Shown in pieces: positions 6,429 to 13,006 of a stretch of DNA of 16,663 bases (its first letter is position 1; every line of letters begins with the position of its first letter). Position numbers and translations under genes: made by a program. This DNA comes from JBAYHA01 sp041666425 (lineage in GTDB: Bacteria > Patescibacteriota > Patescibacteriia > UBA11705 > JABHMO01): NCBI GenBank assembly GCA_041666425.1, contig JBAYHA010000021.1, positions 1 to 16,663 of the forward strand. Reading direction: 5' to 3'. The notes under the pieces were generated by a model. It was not told where the DNA came from. It did no database searches and worked only from the letters and a program-made list of their open reading frames with translations.

Positions 6429-7862
6429 ATGTCATTCAATCCAAACAAACTTATTCGCACAGAAGATTACACCCCCATCAAAAACGGCGGGCGTCTAATA
6501 AAAAAACCTTTATCTTTGGACCGATTTTCCGCACAACAAACTGAAACAAACAAAAGCAAAAGGACAGAACTGCACGAAGCTCGTCCACTTATTTCTCCAG
6601 AAAGCAGTGCTCGCGGTGAAAAAATCGAACATTACCGAACTTTGAGCCAAGAGGAAAACTTACGTTCCGAAATCTTTGCCAAAAGTGCTCGTGATATTTA
6701 TGCTGAGGCTATGACCAATCCAAAATTTGCCGATGGCACAAGTTGGAATGCTACCAGCCAAGAGTTCCGAAAATACATGTTCACCAAAGATCTTTCCAAC
6801 AAATACAAAAAGCTAGCCGAAACTTCTGCAAAAATGGCCGACCTTTCATTATATCAACCTCCGCTAATTGGCGAATCCGCCTTTGTCAAAGGAACCGAAG
6901 ATCGACCAAGAATTATAACTGTCAAAAAATATGATCGAGCCAATGGCAATGTAGAATCAAATAGAGGCGAGTTTTTTACCACGAACTCTTTGGTCAGAGA
7001 AAATTTATATCGATTACAAAAACAACAAACAGTTACAGGAAATGAAATCACGGAACTAAACGAATTGTTAAAATCGGAAAACGACAAAAAAACTCCGGTT
7101 GATTTTTCCGAATTAATAAACGACGTTCCAATAACACAACCAAAACAAAAAATCGGCGCTTGGTCAAAATTAAAAAACTTTTTTGGGTTTGGCAAAAAAA
7201 CACAAGACGAAGATACTTTGCCAAAACTTTCCAAAGCGGAAATATCCCAACTCGAAAAAGACTATGACGAAAAAATAAGAGGCACCAACTCGTCCGGGAA
7301 CAAAGCTCTCGCCAGAATGAGTGATCGAGCTGTCAAAGGCGGAATCAAGCCGGCTTTTAACAAAAACCCAAATCGATTTGCCGCCGGATTAGAGGTTCTG
7401 CCAGAAGAAGAAACAGAAGAAGACTTGGCAACGACAAAAATCATCCAAAAAGCCAAAGAAAAAGCCGACCGAGATATAGAAAAGAAAAGCCGACCATTTG
7501 ACGATGAAATCGCCGAATTCAAACCTCGCGGATTTGAAAAATGGGTAAAAAAATACGACAGAATGTTCGAAAACCAAGTTGACGAAATCAGATCTTGGTT
7601 TATAGAAAAAAAAGCCAATAACCCAAAACAACAACTAAAAACATTGCTTCGAGAACAAGAAAAAGAAATCAAACAAAATGAAAGCGCAGAAAAATACTCC
7701 GAAAAATTAAGTCGCAAAGACCGCCAAGGACTTTTAAAAGAGATGAACGATATCGACAAATTCGAACAGCATGATTTGGACAATCATTATGATGAAATCC
7801 GTGGATACGCCAAATCTTCACGAGACAATGCCAACAAAAAAGCACAAAAGAAAAAACCATAA
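6429..7862 (+). CDS. Uncharacterised charged protein, 477 residues
   Basis: I do not recognise this protein. It has no signal peptide and no membrane helix, and is very rich in Lys, Glu, Asn and Asp. Residues about 1-80 look disordered (SAQQTETNKSKRTELHEARP). A more ordered part follows (about 80-180, EEFRKYM-like helices and PPLIGESAFVKG). A short amphipathic stretch GAWSKLKNFFGFGKK (about 244-258) could touch a membrane or partner. The C-terminal 150 residues are predicted helical or coiled coil (KAKEKADRDIEKK, REQEKEIKQNESAEKYSEK) and end in a basic tail. The frame is open and coding throughout, with codon use like its neighbours. A strong terminator follows within 10 nt. A cytoplasmic structural or scaffold role is only a guess. 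Confidence 0.75.
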   Translation: MSFNPNKLIRTEDYTPIKNGGRLIKKPLSLDRFSAQQTETNKSKRTELHEARPLISPESSARGEKIEHYRTLSQEENLRSEIFAKSARDIYAEAMTNPKFADGTSWNATSQEFRKYMFTKDLSNKYKKLAETSAKMADLSLYQPPLIGESAFVKGTEDRPRIITVKKYDRANGNVESNRGEFFTTNSLVRENLYRLQKQQTVTGNEITELNELLKSENDKKTPVDFSELINDVPITQPKQKIGAWSKLKNFFGFGKKTQDEDTLPKLSKAEISQLEKDYDEKIRGTNSSGNKALARMSDRAVKGGIKPAFNKNPNRFAAGLEVLPEEETEEDLATTKIIQKAKEKADRDIEKKSRPFDDEIAEFKPRGFEKWVKKYDRMFENQVDEIRSWFIEKKANNPKQQLKTLLREQEKEIKQNESAEKYSEKLSRKDRQGLLKEMNDIDKFEQHDLDNHYDEIRGYAKSSRDNANKKAQKKKP

Positions 7863-7868
7863 TACCAA

Positions 7869-7903
7869 AAAACAAAAAACGGACAATGTCCGTTTTTTGT
7901 TTT
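7869..7903. terminator. Strong bidirectional terminator
   Basis: A 16-bp stem (7869-7884 with 7888-7903), three-base loop, GGAC/GTCC core and long A and T runs on either side. It lies between the stop codons of two convergent genes (7862 and 7913) and can end both. Confidence 0.88.
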
Positions 7904-7912
7904 AGTCTTTTT

Positions 7913-9577
7913 TTATAATCGCATCGTATCCTGTTCTTTTTTTAATTTAACAAAAGTTCGGTTGTTAATTTTTTCATAACGAAGAATTTTGCCGATCCAA
8001 TGTCCGCCCAAAAGATGTGGCATCATCACAAAATCAGCGCCATGCGCATAAAGCTCTTGCGCTTGTTCCTTTTCATAAGCGTTGGCGATAATCAAAACTT
8101 GCGGATTTGTTTTTTTAACATGATTCAACAAATTTATCTGATCATCGGTCGCCGGCACGGTCATAATAATCATCTTGCTTCTCGTTATCGGCAAACTTTC
8201 TAAAAATTCAACGTCGGCAATATCTCCATAAAAAAAAGGAACTTTATTTTTTCTCAATTTATAAATCGCTTGCGGGTCAAAATCAATTACCGAATATTTG
8301 ATTTTTTTGTAAGCCAAAGCTTCGGCGACCTTGATCCCGATGCGATGATATCCGATGACCCAAGCATCATAAACTTTATTGACATTATTTCGTTGACGAA
8401 ATTTATCAGGGCCAAAAAAATTGAATACCGGCAACAACAACCGATAAATTTTTTCATTATAAGTGATCAAATAAGATGAAGCAAAAATCGTCAGCAAAGC
8501 GACAAAAGTAAAAATCGGCACCTCCAACCCAGTCAAAAGACCCAATTCCCTACCCGCAAAAAGCAAAACAAAACCAAATTCACTCACCTGCGCAGCCGTC
8601 AATCCGACCAAAAAACTATTACGTCTGGTAAATTTTTGCCAACGTAAAAGAATATATAAAATAAACGGATTACCGATCAAAATAAACAAAGACAAAATCA
8701 CCGCCACGGCCATTACCGGCACCAAAGAAACCATCGCCATTTCACTGCCAAGGACAATGAAAAAAATGATGAGAAAAAAATCACGAAGAGGTTTTACTCT
8801 ACTCGAAATTTCCAATTGATATGGTGAAGCACTTAAAGTCAGTCCAGAAACAATGGCACCAATTTCCAATGACAAACCTAATTTGTAAAACAAACTGGCC
8901 AAACCAAAACACCAAGTCAAAGTAAACAAAAACAACAACTCTCCTGACGAAGAAACTCGATCCAAAATTTTTGGCAACAAATATCTACTTACCAAATAGA
9001 TACCGGCTCCAGCCAAAAGCATTTTTGAAAATAAAAACAAAATCGGTTGTGCGCCGATCAATTCACTTTTTAAAAAACCGAGTGCAATAATCAAAAAAAC
9101 AGCCAAAATATCTTGCACCAACATCAATCCGATCGTATAACGGCCATAAATAGTTTCTGTGTCTTTTTTTTCCGTGAGCAATTTCATGATAATAATCGTG
9201 CTCGAAAAAGTCATAGCCAAAGACAAACAGACGGCGGTAATCAAAGAAAAATTCAACGTTAACAAAATTCCTGTGCCAATCACTGCGGTAAAAATAACTT
9301 GACCAAAACCAGTAAACAAAGAAACCTTGCCAATAGAACGTAAATGACTAAAATTGAGATTCAAGCCAATAATAAAAAGCAACAAAACCACACCGAATTT
9401 GGCAAAAACATTATAGACTTCACCGTCACCATGAATCAAGTTCAAAAAAAACGGCCCGCAAACAATACCGGTCAAAATATAAGCGACAATCAACGGCTGT
9501 TTCAGTAATCTCAAAATAAAAGCCGAACCGACCGCCACGAACAAAAGCAAACTTATTTGAATAAAAAGATTATCCAT
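7913..9577 (-). CDS. CPA2-family cation/proton antiporter with NAD-binding (RCK_N) domain
   Basis: A 554-residue protein of the KefB/KefC/YbaL type. Residues 1-385 hold about 12 hydrophobic helices with family motifs: KQPLIVAYILTGIVCGP (26-42), LLLFIIGLNL (65-74), SSTIIIMKLL (125-134) and GLMLVQDILAV, where Q155-D156 is the ion-binding pair. Residues about 400-515 form a Rossmann TrkA-N/RCK domain (VIGYHRIGIKVAEAL, then VIDFDP). It would exchange K+ or Na+ for protons across the membrane under nucleotide control. The Gly-rich loop is GYHRIG, so the middle glycine of GxGxxG is His. The start is only about 5 nt downstream of the predicted transcription start, with no Shine-Dalgarno site. Which cation is moved cannot be told. 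Confidence 0.9.
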   Translation of the reverse strand: MDNLFIQISLLLFVAVGSAFILRLLKQPLIVAYILTGIVCGPFFLNLIHGDGEVYNVFAKFGVVLLLFIIGLNLNFSHLRSIGKVSLFTGFGQVIFTAVIGTGILLTLNFSLITAVCLSLAMTFSSTIIIMKLLTEKKDTETIYGRYTIGLMLVQDILAVFLIIALGFLKSELIGAQPILFLFSKMLLAGAGIYLVSRYLLPKILDRVSSSGELLFLFTLTWCFGLASLFYKLGLSLEIGAIVSGLTLSASPYQLEISSRVKPLRDFFLIIFFIVLGSEMAMVSLVPVMAVAVILSLFILIGNPFILYILLRWQKFTRRNSFLVGLTAAQVSEFGFVLLFAGRELGLLTGLEVPIFTFVALLTIFASSYLITYNEKIYRLLLPVFNFFGPDKFRQRNNVNKVYDAWVIGYHRIGIKVAEALAYKKIKYSVIDFDPQAIYKLRKNKVPFFYGDIADVEFLESLPITRSKMIIMTVPATDDQINLLNHVKKTNPQVLIIANAYEKEQAQELYAHGADFVMMPHLLGGHWIGKILRYEKINNRTFVKLKKEQDTMRL

Positions 9578-9588
9578 AAAACATTTTT

Positions 9589-9597
9589 ATTATATCA
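9589..9597 (-). promoter_or_regulatory. Extended -10 promoter of the antiporter gene
   Basis: On the minus strand TGATATAAT: a perfect TATAAT (9594-9589) with the TG extension. No good -35 lies 17 nt upstream (TTCTTG). The predicted start near 9582 would leave about five bases before the ATG at 9577, effectively a leaderless mRNA. Confidence 0.5.
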
Positions 9598-9640
9598 CAA
9601 AAAACAGTTATCAAGAAAATCTTTTTTATTTTCATCCACA

Positions 9641-9668
9641 AAAACAAAAAGAGCACAGAAATGCGCTC
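9641..9668 (-). terminator. Terminator of the ABC-F gene
   Basis: On the minus strand GAGCGCA-TTTC-TGTGCTC (9668-9651), seven pairs with one G-U, followed by TTTTTGTTTT. It stands 26 nt after the stop of the ABC-F gene and before the antiporter promoter, so these two genes are separate transcription units. Confidence 0.82.
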
Positions 9669-9693
9669 CGGATTGTAAAAATTTTTACTAAAT

Positions 9694-11145
9694 TTAAAAT
9701 TTACCCAAGTTTAACTCATCAGTAAATTTAATTTCTTTGACAAATTCCGACATATGACTAATCAAAATAATCGCCCCTTCAAAACTATTTATCGCCTTGG
9801 CGATAATCGGAATATGCCGAAAATTAATATGATTAGTCGACTCGTCAAGAACCAGCAATCCCGGTTTCATAACCACCAAACGAGCAAATGACAACAGACC
9901 TTTTTGACCTTCTGACAAATGAGAAATCTTGTGTCCCATCAATTCTCCGGTAATTAAAAATCCAGCGGAAATGGAACGCATTTCTTGGACACTCATTCCC
10001 GAAGCCATAACATTTTGCAATGAATCAAAAACAGTTTGCTCATAATCCAAAGTCGCGAAATCTTGGCTGTAATAACCAACTCTAGTTTCCGGTAAAATAA
10101 CGGTTCCGCTTGAAGTTCCATTCACCAAAGAACGCAACAAGGTACTTTTACCAACACCATTTGGTCCAGAAATTAACAAACGATCACGTTGGCGCAAAAG
10201 AATGCTAACCGGTTTGTTCAACGCTTCATGATTTTTTATAACCTTAACAGAATTTATGGTTACAATATTTCCGACAATACCTTGCGCCGGAATAGTAAAG
10301 TCTCTGATTGTTTTGTCTTCTTGGCGAACTTCAACTTTGTTTTCTTCCAACTCTTCAATTTCTTCTTTTAATTTGCTGGCTAGCTTGCGCATTTTGCCAC
10401 CTTTGTGCGCAAAAAAATTGACCTTTTCTTTGTTGTCGCGAATTTCTTTTTCCAGTTGGGCGTTCTTTTTTATTTCTCGTTCAATTCTTCTTTCAATATC
10501 CTCGACCACCGTATAATAATCGCCGACATAAGTTTCTGTCTTTTTTGTAAAAACATCCAGATAAATAACACCCTCGGTAAAACAATTTAAAAAATCCGCA
10601 TCATGAGAAATAACCAAAACCGTTTTGTCATACATAATAAGAAATTCCAGCAAATGATCGATTCCGGCTTTGTCCAAATTATTGGTCGGTTCATCAAATA
10701 GCAAAATATCCGGACTTTGAATCAATGCAAAGGCCAACAAAACTCTAGCTTGCTGACCACCGGACAAATCACCCACTTTTCGGTCGATCGGAACTTGAAG
10801 GTCAACTGCATTCATGGCTTTGCTGATTTGACCTTTTACATTTGTCGGCAAAACCTCAAAAGCTTTGGCAAAATATTCTTCGACCGTTAAATTTAAATCT
10901 TCACGGGCGACAACTTGATGCGCGGTAGCAATCGAAGCATTTTCGGAAATCGAAACAGTTCCTTCATTTGGTTTTAATTCTTTGGTGATCAGTTTAAAAA
11001 TCGTACTTTTGCCACCACCGTTTTGGCCCATCAAGGTAATTTTGGCTCCACGGCGAACGCTAAAACTAACCTCTTCGAGAACAGGTTTTCTTTCGACATA
11101 TTCAAATGTTACATTATCAAAACGTAAGATTACATTTTCAGCCAT
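9694..11145 (-). CDS. ABC-F family ATPase (ribosome-associated type)
   Basis: A 483-residue protein with two ABC ATPase domains and no membrane segment, as in ABC-F translation factors (EttA, Uup, ARE proteins) that act in the ribosomal E site. Domain 1: Walker A GQNGGGKST (40-48), signature LSGGQQ (127-132), Walker B LLLFDEPTNNLD with E152, and ISHD (H181). A charged helical linker (about 216-282) is the segment that reaches tRNA in this family. Domain 2: Walker A GPNGVGKST (327-335), but signature LSEGQ (410-414) and DESTNHIN (434-441) depart from LSGGE and DEPTNHLD. Catalytic Glu435 and the His of ISHM remain. It is shorter than EttA (about 555). It could be a housekeeping factor or give antibiotic tolerance; sequence alone does not decide. 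Confidence 0.9.
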   Translation of the reverse strand: MAENVILRFDNVTFEYVERKPVLEEVSFSVRRGAKITLMGQNGGGKSTIFKLITKELKPNEGTVSISENASIATAHQVVAREDLNLTVEEYFAKAFEVLPTNVKGQISKAMNAVDLQVPIDRKVGDLSGGQQARVLLAFALIQSPDILLFDEPTNNLDKAGIDHLLEFLIMYDKTVLVISHDADFLNCFTEGVIYLDVFTKKTETYVGDYYTVVEDIERRIEREIKKNAQLEKEIRDNKEKVNFFAHKGGKMRKLASKLKEEIEELEENKVEVRQEDKTIRDFTIPAQGIVGNIVTINSVKVIKNHEALNKPVSILLRQRDRLLISGPNGVGKSTLLRSLVNGTSSGTVILPETRVGYYSQDFATLDYEQTVFDSLQNVMASGMSVQEMRSISAGFLITGELMGHKISHLSEGQKGLLSFARLVVMKPGLLVLDESTNHINFRHIPIIAKAINSFEGAIILISHMSEFVKEIKFTDELNLGKF

Positions 11146-11156
11146 ATGGTTTTATA

Positions 11157-11210
11157 AATAAGTGAGAATAAGTTTAATAAGTAATGATAAGTATAATAAG
11201 TGTAATAAGT
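11157..11210. repeat. Array of six RATAAGT heptamers upstream of the ABC-F gene
   Basis: Copies of AATAAGT (one GATAAGT) start at 11157, 11167, 11176, 11186, 11195 and 11204, with spacings of 10, 9, 10, 9 and 9 bp. On the minus strand they read ACTTATT and overlap the likely ABC-F promoter and leader. Confidence 0.75.
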
Positions 11211-11213
11211 CAA
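11184..11213 (-). promoter_or_regulatory. Putative promoter of the ABC-F gene
   Basis: On the minus strand TTGACT (11213-11208), an 18-nt spacer, TATCAT (11189-11184); each box matches 5 of 6. The start would be near 11177, giving a leader of about 32 nt lacking a Shine-Dalgarno site. The promoter lies inside the heptamer array. Confidence 0.45.
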
Positions 11214-11235
11214 AACAATAATTAAAAAATATATT

Positions 11236-11367
11236 TTGTCATTTCGGCCAAGCCCATTTTGTCATTCCGAGTGTAATCGAGGAATCTTTTCAACATAATA
11301 AAATTCCTATATTGCATTACTGTTTAAAAAAGATTTCTCCACTCATTTCATTCGGTCGAAATGACAA
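11236..11367. repeat. Foldback (MITE-like) repeat, copy 2
   Basis: TTGTCATTCCGA (11259-11270) pairs with TCGAAATGACAA (11356-11367) with one mismatch, and GAGGAATCTTTT (11279-11290) pairs with AAAAGATTTCTC (11328-11339) with one mismatch. The core is 109 bp, the same size and plan as copy 1 (108 bp at 3393-3500). A second left end, ATTTTGTCATT at 11233-11243, repeats 23 bp before the main one. Its TTGTCATTTCG (11236-11246) pairs perfectly with 11357-11367. Confidence 0.75.
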
Positions 11368-11461
11368 CCTTATTTTTCAAAAACAAACCTCAAATTAAGG
11401 TTCGCTAGCAACAAGAGAATAGCCTAATTTTTTGCAATTGTCAACCATTGCCTCCGTCTTA
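11368..11461. other. Intergenic stretch with no supported gene
   Basis: Between the foldback repeat and the promoter repeats I see no coding frame longer than a few codons. A minus-strand mini-frame ending at 11398 (ATG at 11451, 17 residues, MVDNCKKLGYSLVASEP) has GGAGG two bases before its ATG, too close for normal initiation, so it is not called as a gene. It could be the tail of a decayed gene. Confidence 0.4.
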
Positions 11462-11503
11462 TTTGACAGAAATTGTTTGACAGAAATTGTTTGACAGAAA
11501 TGA
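11462..11503 (+). repeat. Three 14-bp direct repeats carrying -35 boxes
   Basis: TTTGACAGAAATTG occurs at 11462-11475 and 11476-11489, and a third copy ending in GA occupies 11490-11503. Each contains a perfect TTGACA (11463, 11477, 11491). Only the third is correctly spaced to the -10 at 11514. Confidence 0.85.
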
Positions 11504-11519
11504 CAATATCTGCTATTAT
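11491..11519 (+). promoter_or_regulatory. Strong sigma-70 promoter
   Basis: TTGACA (11491-11496), a 17-nt spacer, and TATTAT (11514-11519) preceded by TGC (extended -10). The start is expected near 11526, giving a leader of about 31 nt that contains the Shine-Dalgarno site at 11547-11551. Confidence 0.85.
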
Positions 11520-11556
11520 TTATAGTTCTATGTTCTTTAACTTTGTGGAGGCCATA

Positions 11557-12180
11557 ATGAGAAAAATTCTTATGGGTTTGTTAATCAGTTTTACTTTCAT
11601 TTCAAATGTTCTAGCACAAGAAGTTTGCAAAACGGAATGTGAACCAAACAAAGCAGAAATACTCATTCCACCAAATGGCGATGTTTTTCTTCGAATTATT
11701 GATCAGCATCTCTACTTGGTCGTTCAACAAGACGCTTCTGCTACATACTACGCAACAGAACTGAAACTGCCCACAGGAATAGAACCTATTTCTACAATTC
11801 ATACTGAAACAGAAAATTCCCTTTGTTATAGCGACGGAAAAAATCGATTCACAGCAGTTATTGATTGTATTTACGGGGAAGTTTGTCTCTTGGATTTGGT
11901 CAAACTACCAATCCCAGTATTAACAAAAATAGCGGAAAGATCTTTCCGCTACATTGTTCGTCTTGAATGGACGCTTGTTGCTTCAAACGAAATTTATTAC
12001 AGTCCGACAAAAAATATTCCGACCAAGGTGATATACGCACGCGTAGCTCCAATCTTCAGAGAACAACAAAAACCTCGCTGCTTCAGCTGTCAAAAATATT
12101 TCGACAGCAAAACGCCGGCCAAGATTGATCTTCCTGTTGTCTTGAGTCGACAAAATGACTACAATGCCAACAAAAAATAA
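11557..12180 (+). CDS. Secreted Cys-containing protein of unknown function
   Basis: A 207-residue protein with a Sec signal peptide (MRKILMGLLISFTFISNVLA, cleavage after Ala20 predicted) and no lipobox, so it is probably released or retained outside the membrane. The mature part has seven cysteines: C24 and C28 (CKTEC), three in the middle third, and a CFSC pair near 174-177. The middle looks like beta-structure. I do not recognise a family. The start at 11557 is fixed by GGAGG at 11547-11551 with 5-nt spacing; upstream frames would precede the transcription start. It differs from its neighbours in having a classical promoter, leader and Shine-Dalgarno site, and ends in tandem hairpins. This makes it a candidate for recent acquisition or high expression. 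Confidence 0.75.
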   Translation: MRKILMGLLISFTFISNVLAQEVCKTECEPNKAEILIPPNGDVFLRIIDQHLYLVVQQDASATYYATELKLPTGIEPISTIHTETENSLCYSDGKNRFTAVIDCIYGEVCLLDLVKLPIPVLTKIAERSFRYIVRLEWTLVASNEIYYSPTKNIPTKVIYARVAPIFREQQKPRCFSCQKYFDSKTPAKIDLPVVLSRQNDYNANKK

Positions 12181-12218
12181 GTTGGCATAACACCATTTCT
12201 AAAATGGTGTTTTTTTTT
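12164..12218 (+). terminator. Tandem hairpins with strong terminator
   Basis: The first hairpin, ATGCCAAC (12164-12171) with GTTGGCAT (12181-12188), holds the stop codon in its loop. The second, AACACCATTT (12189-12198) with AAATGGTGTT (12202-12211) and loop CTA, follows directly and ends in a run of nine T (12210-12218), a textbook intrinsic terminator. Confidence 0.9.
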
Positions 12219-12273
12219 ATAATTTATTATCTTCAATATATTTTTCCGTTTTGATGTAATATTTTTTATGAAA

Positions 12274-12582
12274 CTACAATTCGCATTCAGTTGTCATAGA
12301 AGGACAATCATTTTTGACTGAAATACATTCAACTTTTTCATTTGCCCAATCAGCACATTCCGTCAGACAAGATTTTTGGCCTTCTTCAAACATAACATGA
12401 TCGGCGTTTGGAACCAAATTCAAACATCTGTCCACATAATTATCACATGCTTTTTGACAGCACTCATTAGAACTTTCTTTTGTTGAAACTTCAGCTGGTA
12501 AAACATTTTTTACTTCTCCTTTTGTCAAACAACCACTCAAAAATAATAGCCCCAAAATCATGACAAAAATTTTTTTGTTCAT
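12274..12582 (-). CDS. Small Cys-rich lipoprotein
   Basis: A 102-residue protein with a lipoprotein signal (MNKKIFVMILGLLFLSGC, modified cysteine at 18). The mature chain has nine further cysteines, at 41, 42, 46, 53, 72, 76, 86, 93 and 100. They include two CX3C motifs (C42-C46 and C72-C76), each in a helical context (CQKACDNYVDRC, CLTECADWANEKVEC). Paired CX3C motifs usually mark small disulfide-stapled helical hairpins; that it folds this way is inference. It should be lipid-anchored outside the membrane. It starts five bases after the stop of the truncated permease, so its original operon was probably permease plus lipoprotein. No family name is offered. Confidence 0.75.
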   Translation of the reverse strand: MNKKIFVMILGLLFLSGCLTKGEVKNVLPAEVSTKESSNECCQKACDNYVDRCLNLVPNADHVMFEEGQKSCLTECADWANEKVECISVKNDCPSMTTECEL

Positions 12583-12587
12583 AAGTT

Positions 12588-12953
12588 TTACGCTAAAATA
12601 TAATTAAATAAATATCCGATAAAAATTATTCCCAAGCCGACCACGGTGGCAAAAATTAAAATCAATTTTGTTTTCATGATCTTTTTTAAAATCATAAATT
12701 CCGGCAAAGACAAAGCCGTGACGGCCATCATAAAAGCTAAGCTCGTGCCAATGGCAACACCTTTTTGGGTCAATACGCCAATTAACGGAATCACTCCAGC
12801 GGCGTTGGAATAAAGTGGAATTCCAATCAAAACAGCCAACGGCACGGCATACCATTTATCCGCTCCGGCGTATTGAGCGAGAAAATCGGCCGGGACATAA
12901 CCGTGAATCCAGGCGCCAAGTCCAATGCCGATTAAAATATATGGCCAAACTTT
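12588..12953 (-). pseudogene. 5'-truncated permease (ArsP/YraQ-like, PF03773 type)
   Basis: The frame from 12953 to the stop at 12588 (121 residues) reads KVWPYILIGIGLGAWIHGYV, then ADFLAQYAGADKWYAVPLAVLIGIPLYSN and MMAVTALSLPEFMILKK. These are the last third of predicted permeases of the ArsP/UPF0718 group, including the conserved GIPLYSNAAGVIPL and TALSLPE segments. A TAA stop lies immediately upstream (12954-12956) and there is no ATG, GTG or TTG before an internal GTG at 12845, which would start in the middle of the family motif. The N-terminal helices, normally about 200 residues, are missing and the DNA changes at once into a terminator. I read it as a deletion remnant. A functional two-helix fragment from GTG 12845 (85 residues) is possible but unlikely. 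Confidence 0.75.
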
Positions 12954-12969
12954 TTATGCTAAACTTAAT

Positions 12970-12996
12970 AAAAAAACAGCCTTTCCAGACTGTTTT
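12970..12996 (-). terminator. Terminator of the hydrogenase-lipoprotein unit
   Basis: On the minus strand AAAACAGTC-TGGAAA-GGCTGTTTT, nine pairs with one G-U, ending in seven T. It lies just after the stop of the lipoprotein gene (13007) and cuts transcription before the permease remnant. Confidence 0.78.
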
Positions 12997-13006
12997 CTTT
13001 TTTAAT

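Noticed and set aside
7262..7783. Minus-strand frame of 173 codons opposite the 477-residue gene
   Set aside because: Its Ser/Phe-rich product is the mirror of a Lys/Glu-rich coding strand. It has no start signals and lies beyond the terminator of its strand.
11157..11210. CRISPR array at the heptamer repeats
   Set aside because: Units are 7 bp with 2-3 bp between them, far from repeat and spacer sizes of CRISPR, and there are no cas genes.
11398..11451. 17-residue minus-strand frame with GGAGG two bases before its ATG
   Set aside because: The spacing is too short for initiation and there is no promoter. No homology is recognisable in so short a frame.
11473..11556. TTG at 11473 as the start of the secreted-protein gene
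   Set aside because: The frame there runs through promoter repeats and the -10 box. The ATG at 11557 has GGAGG at ideal spacing and starts a good signal peptide.
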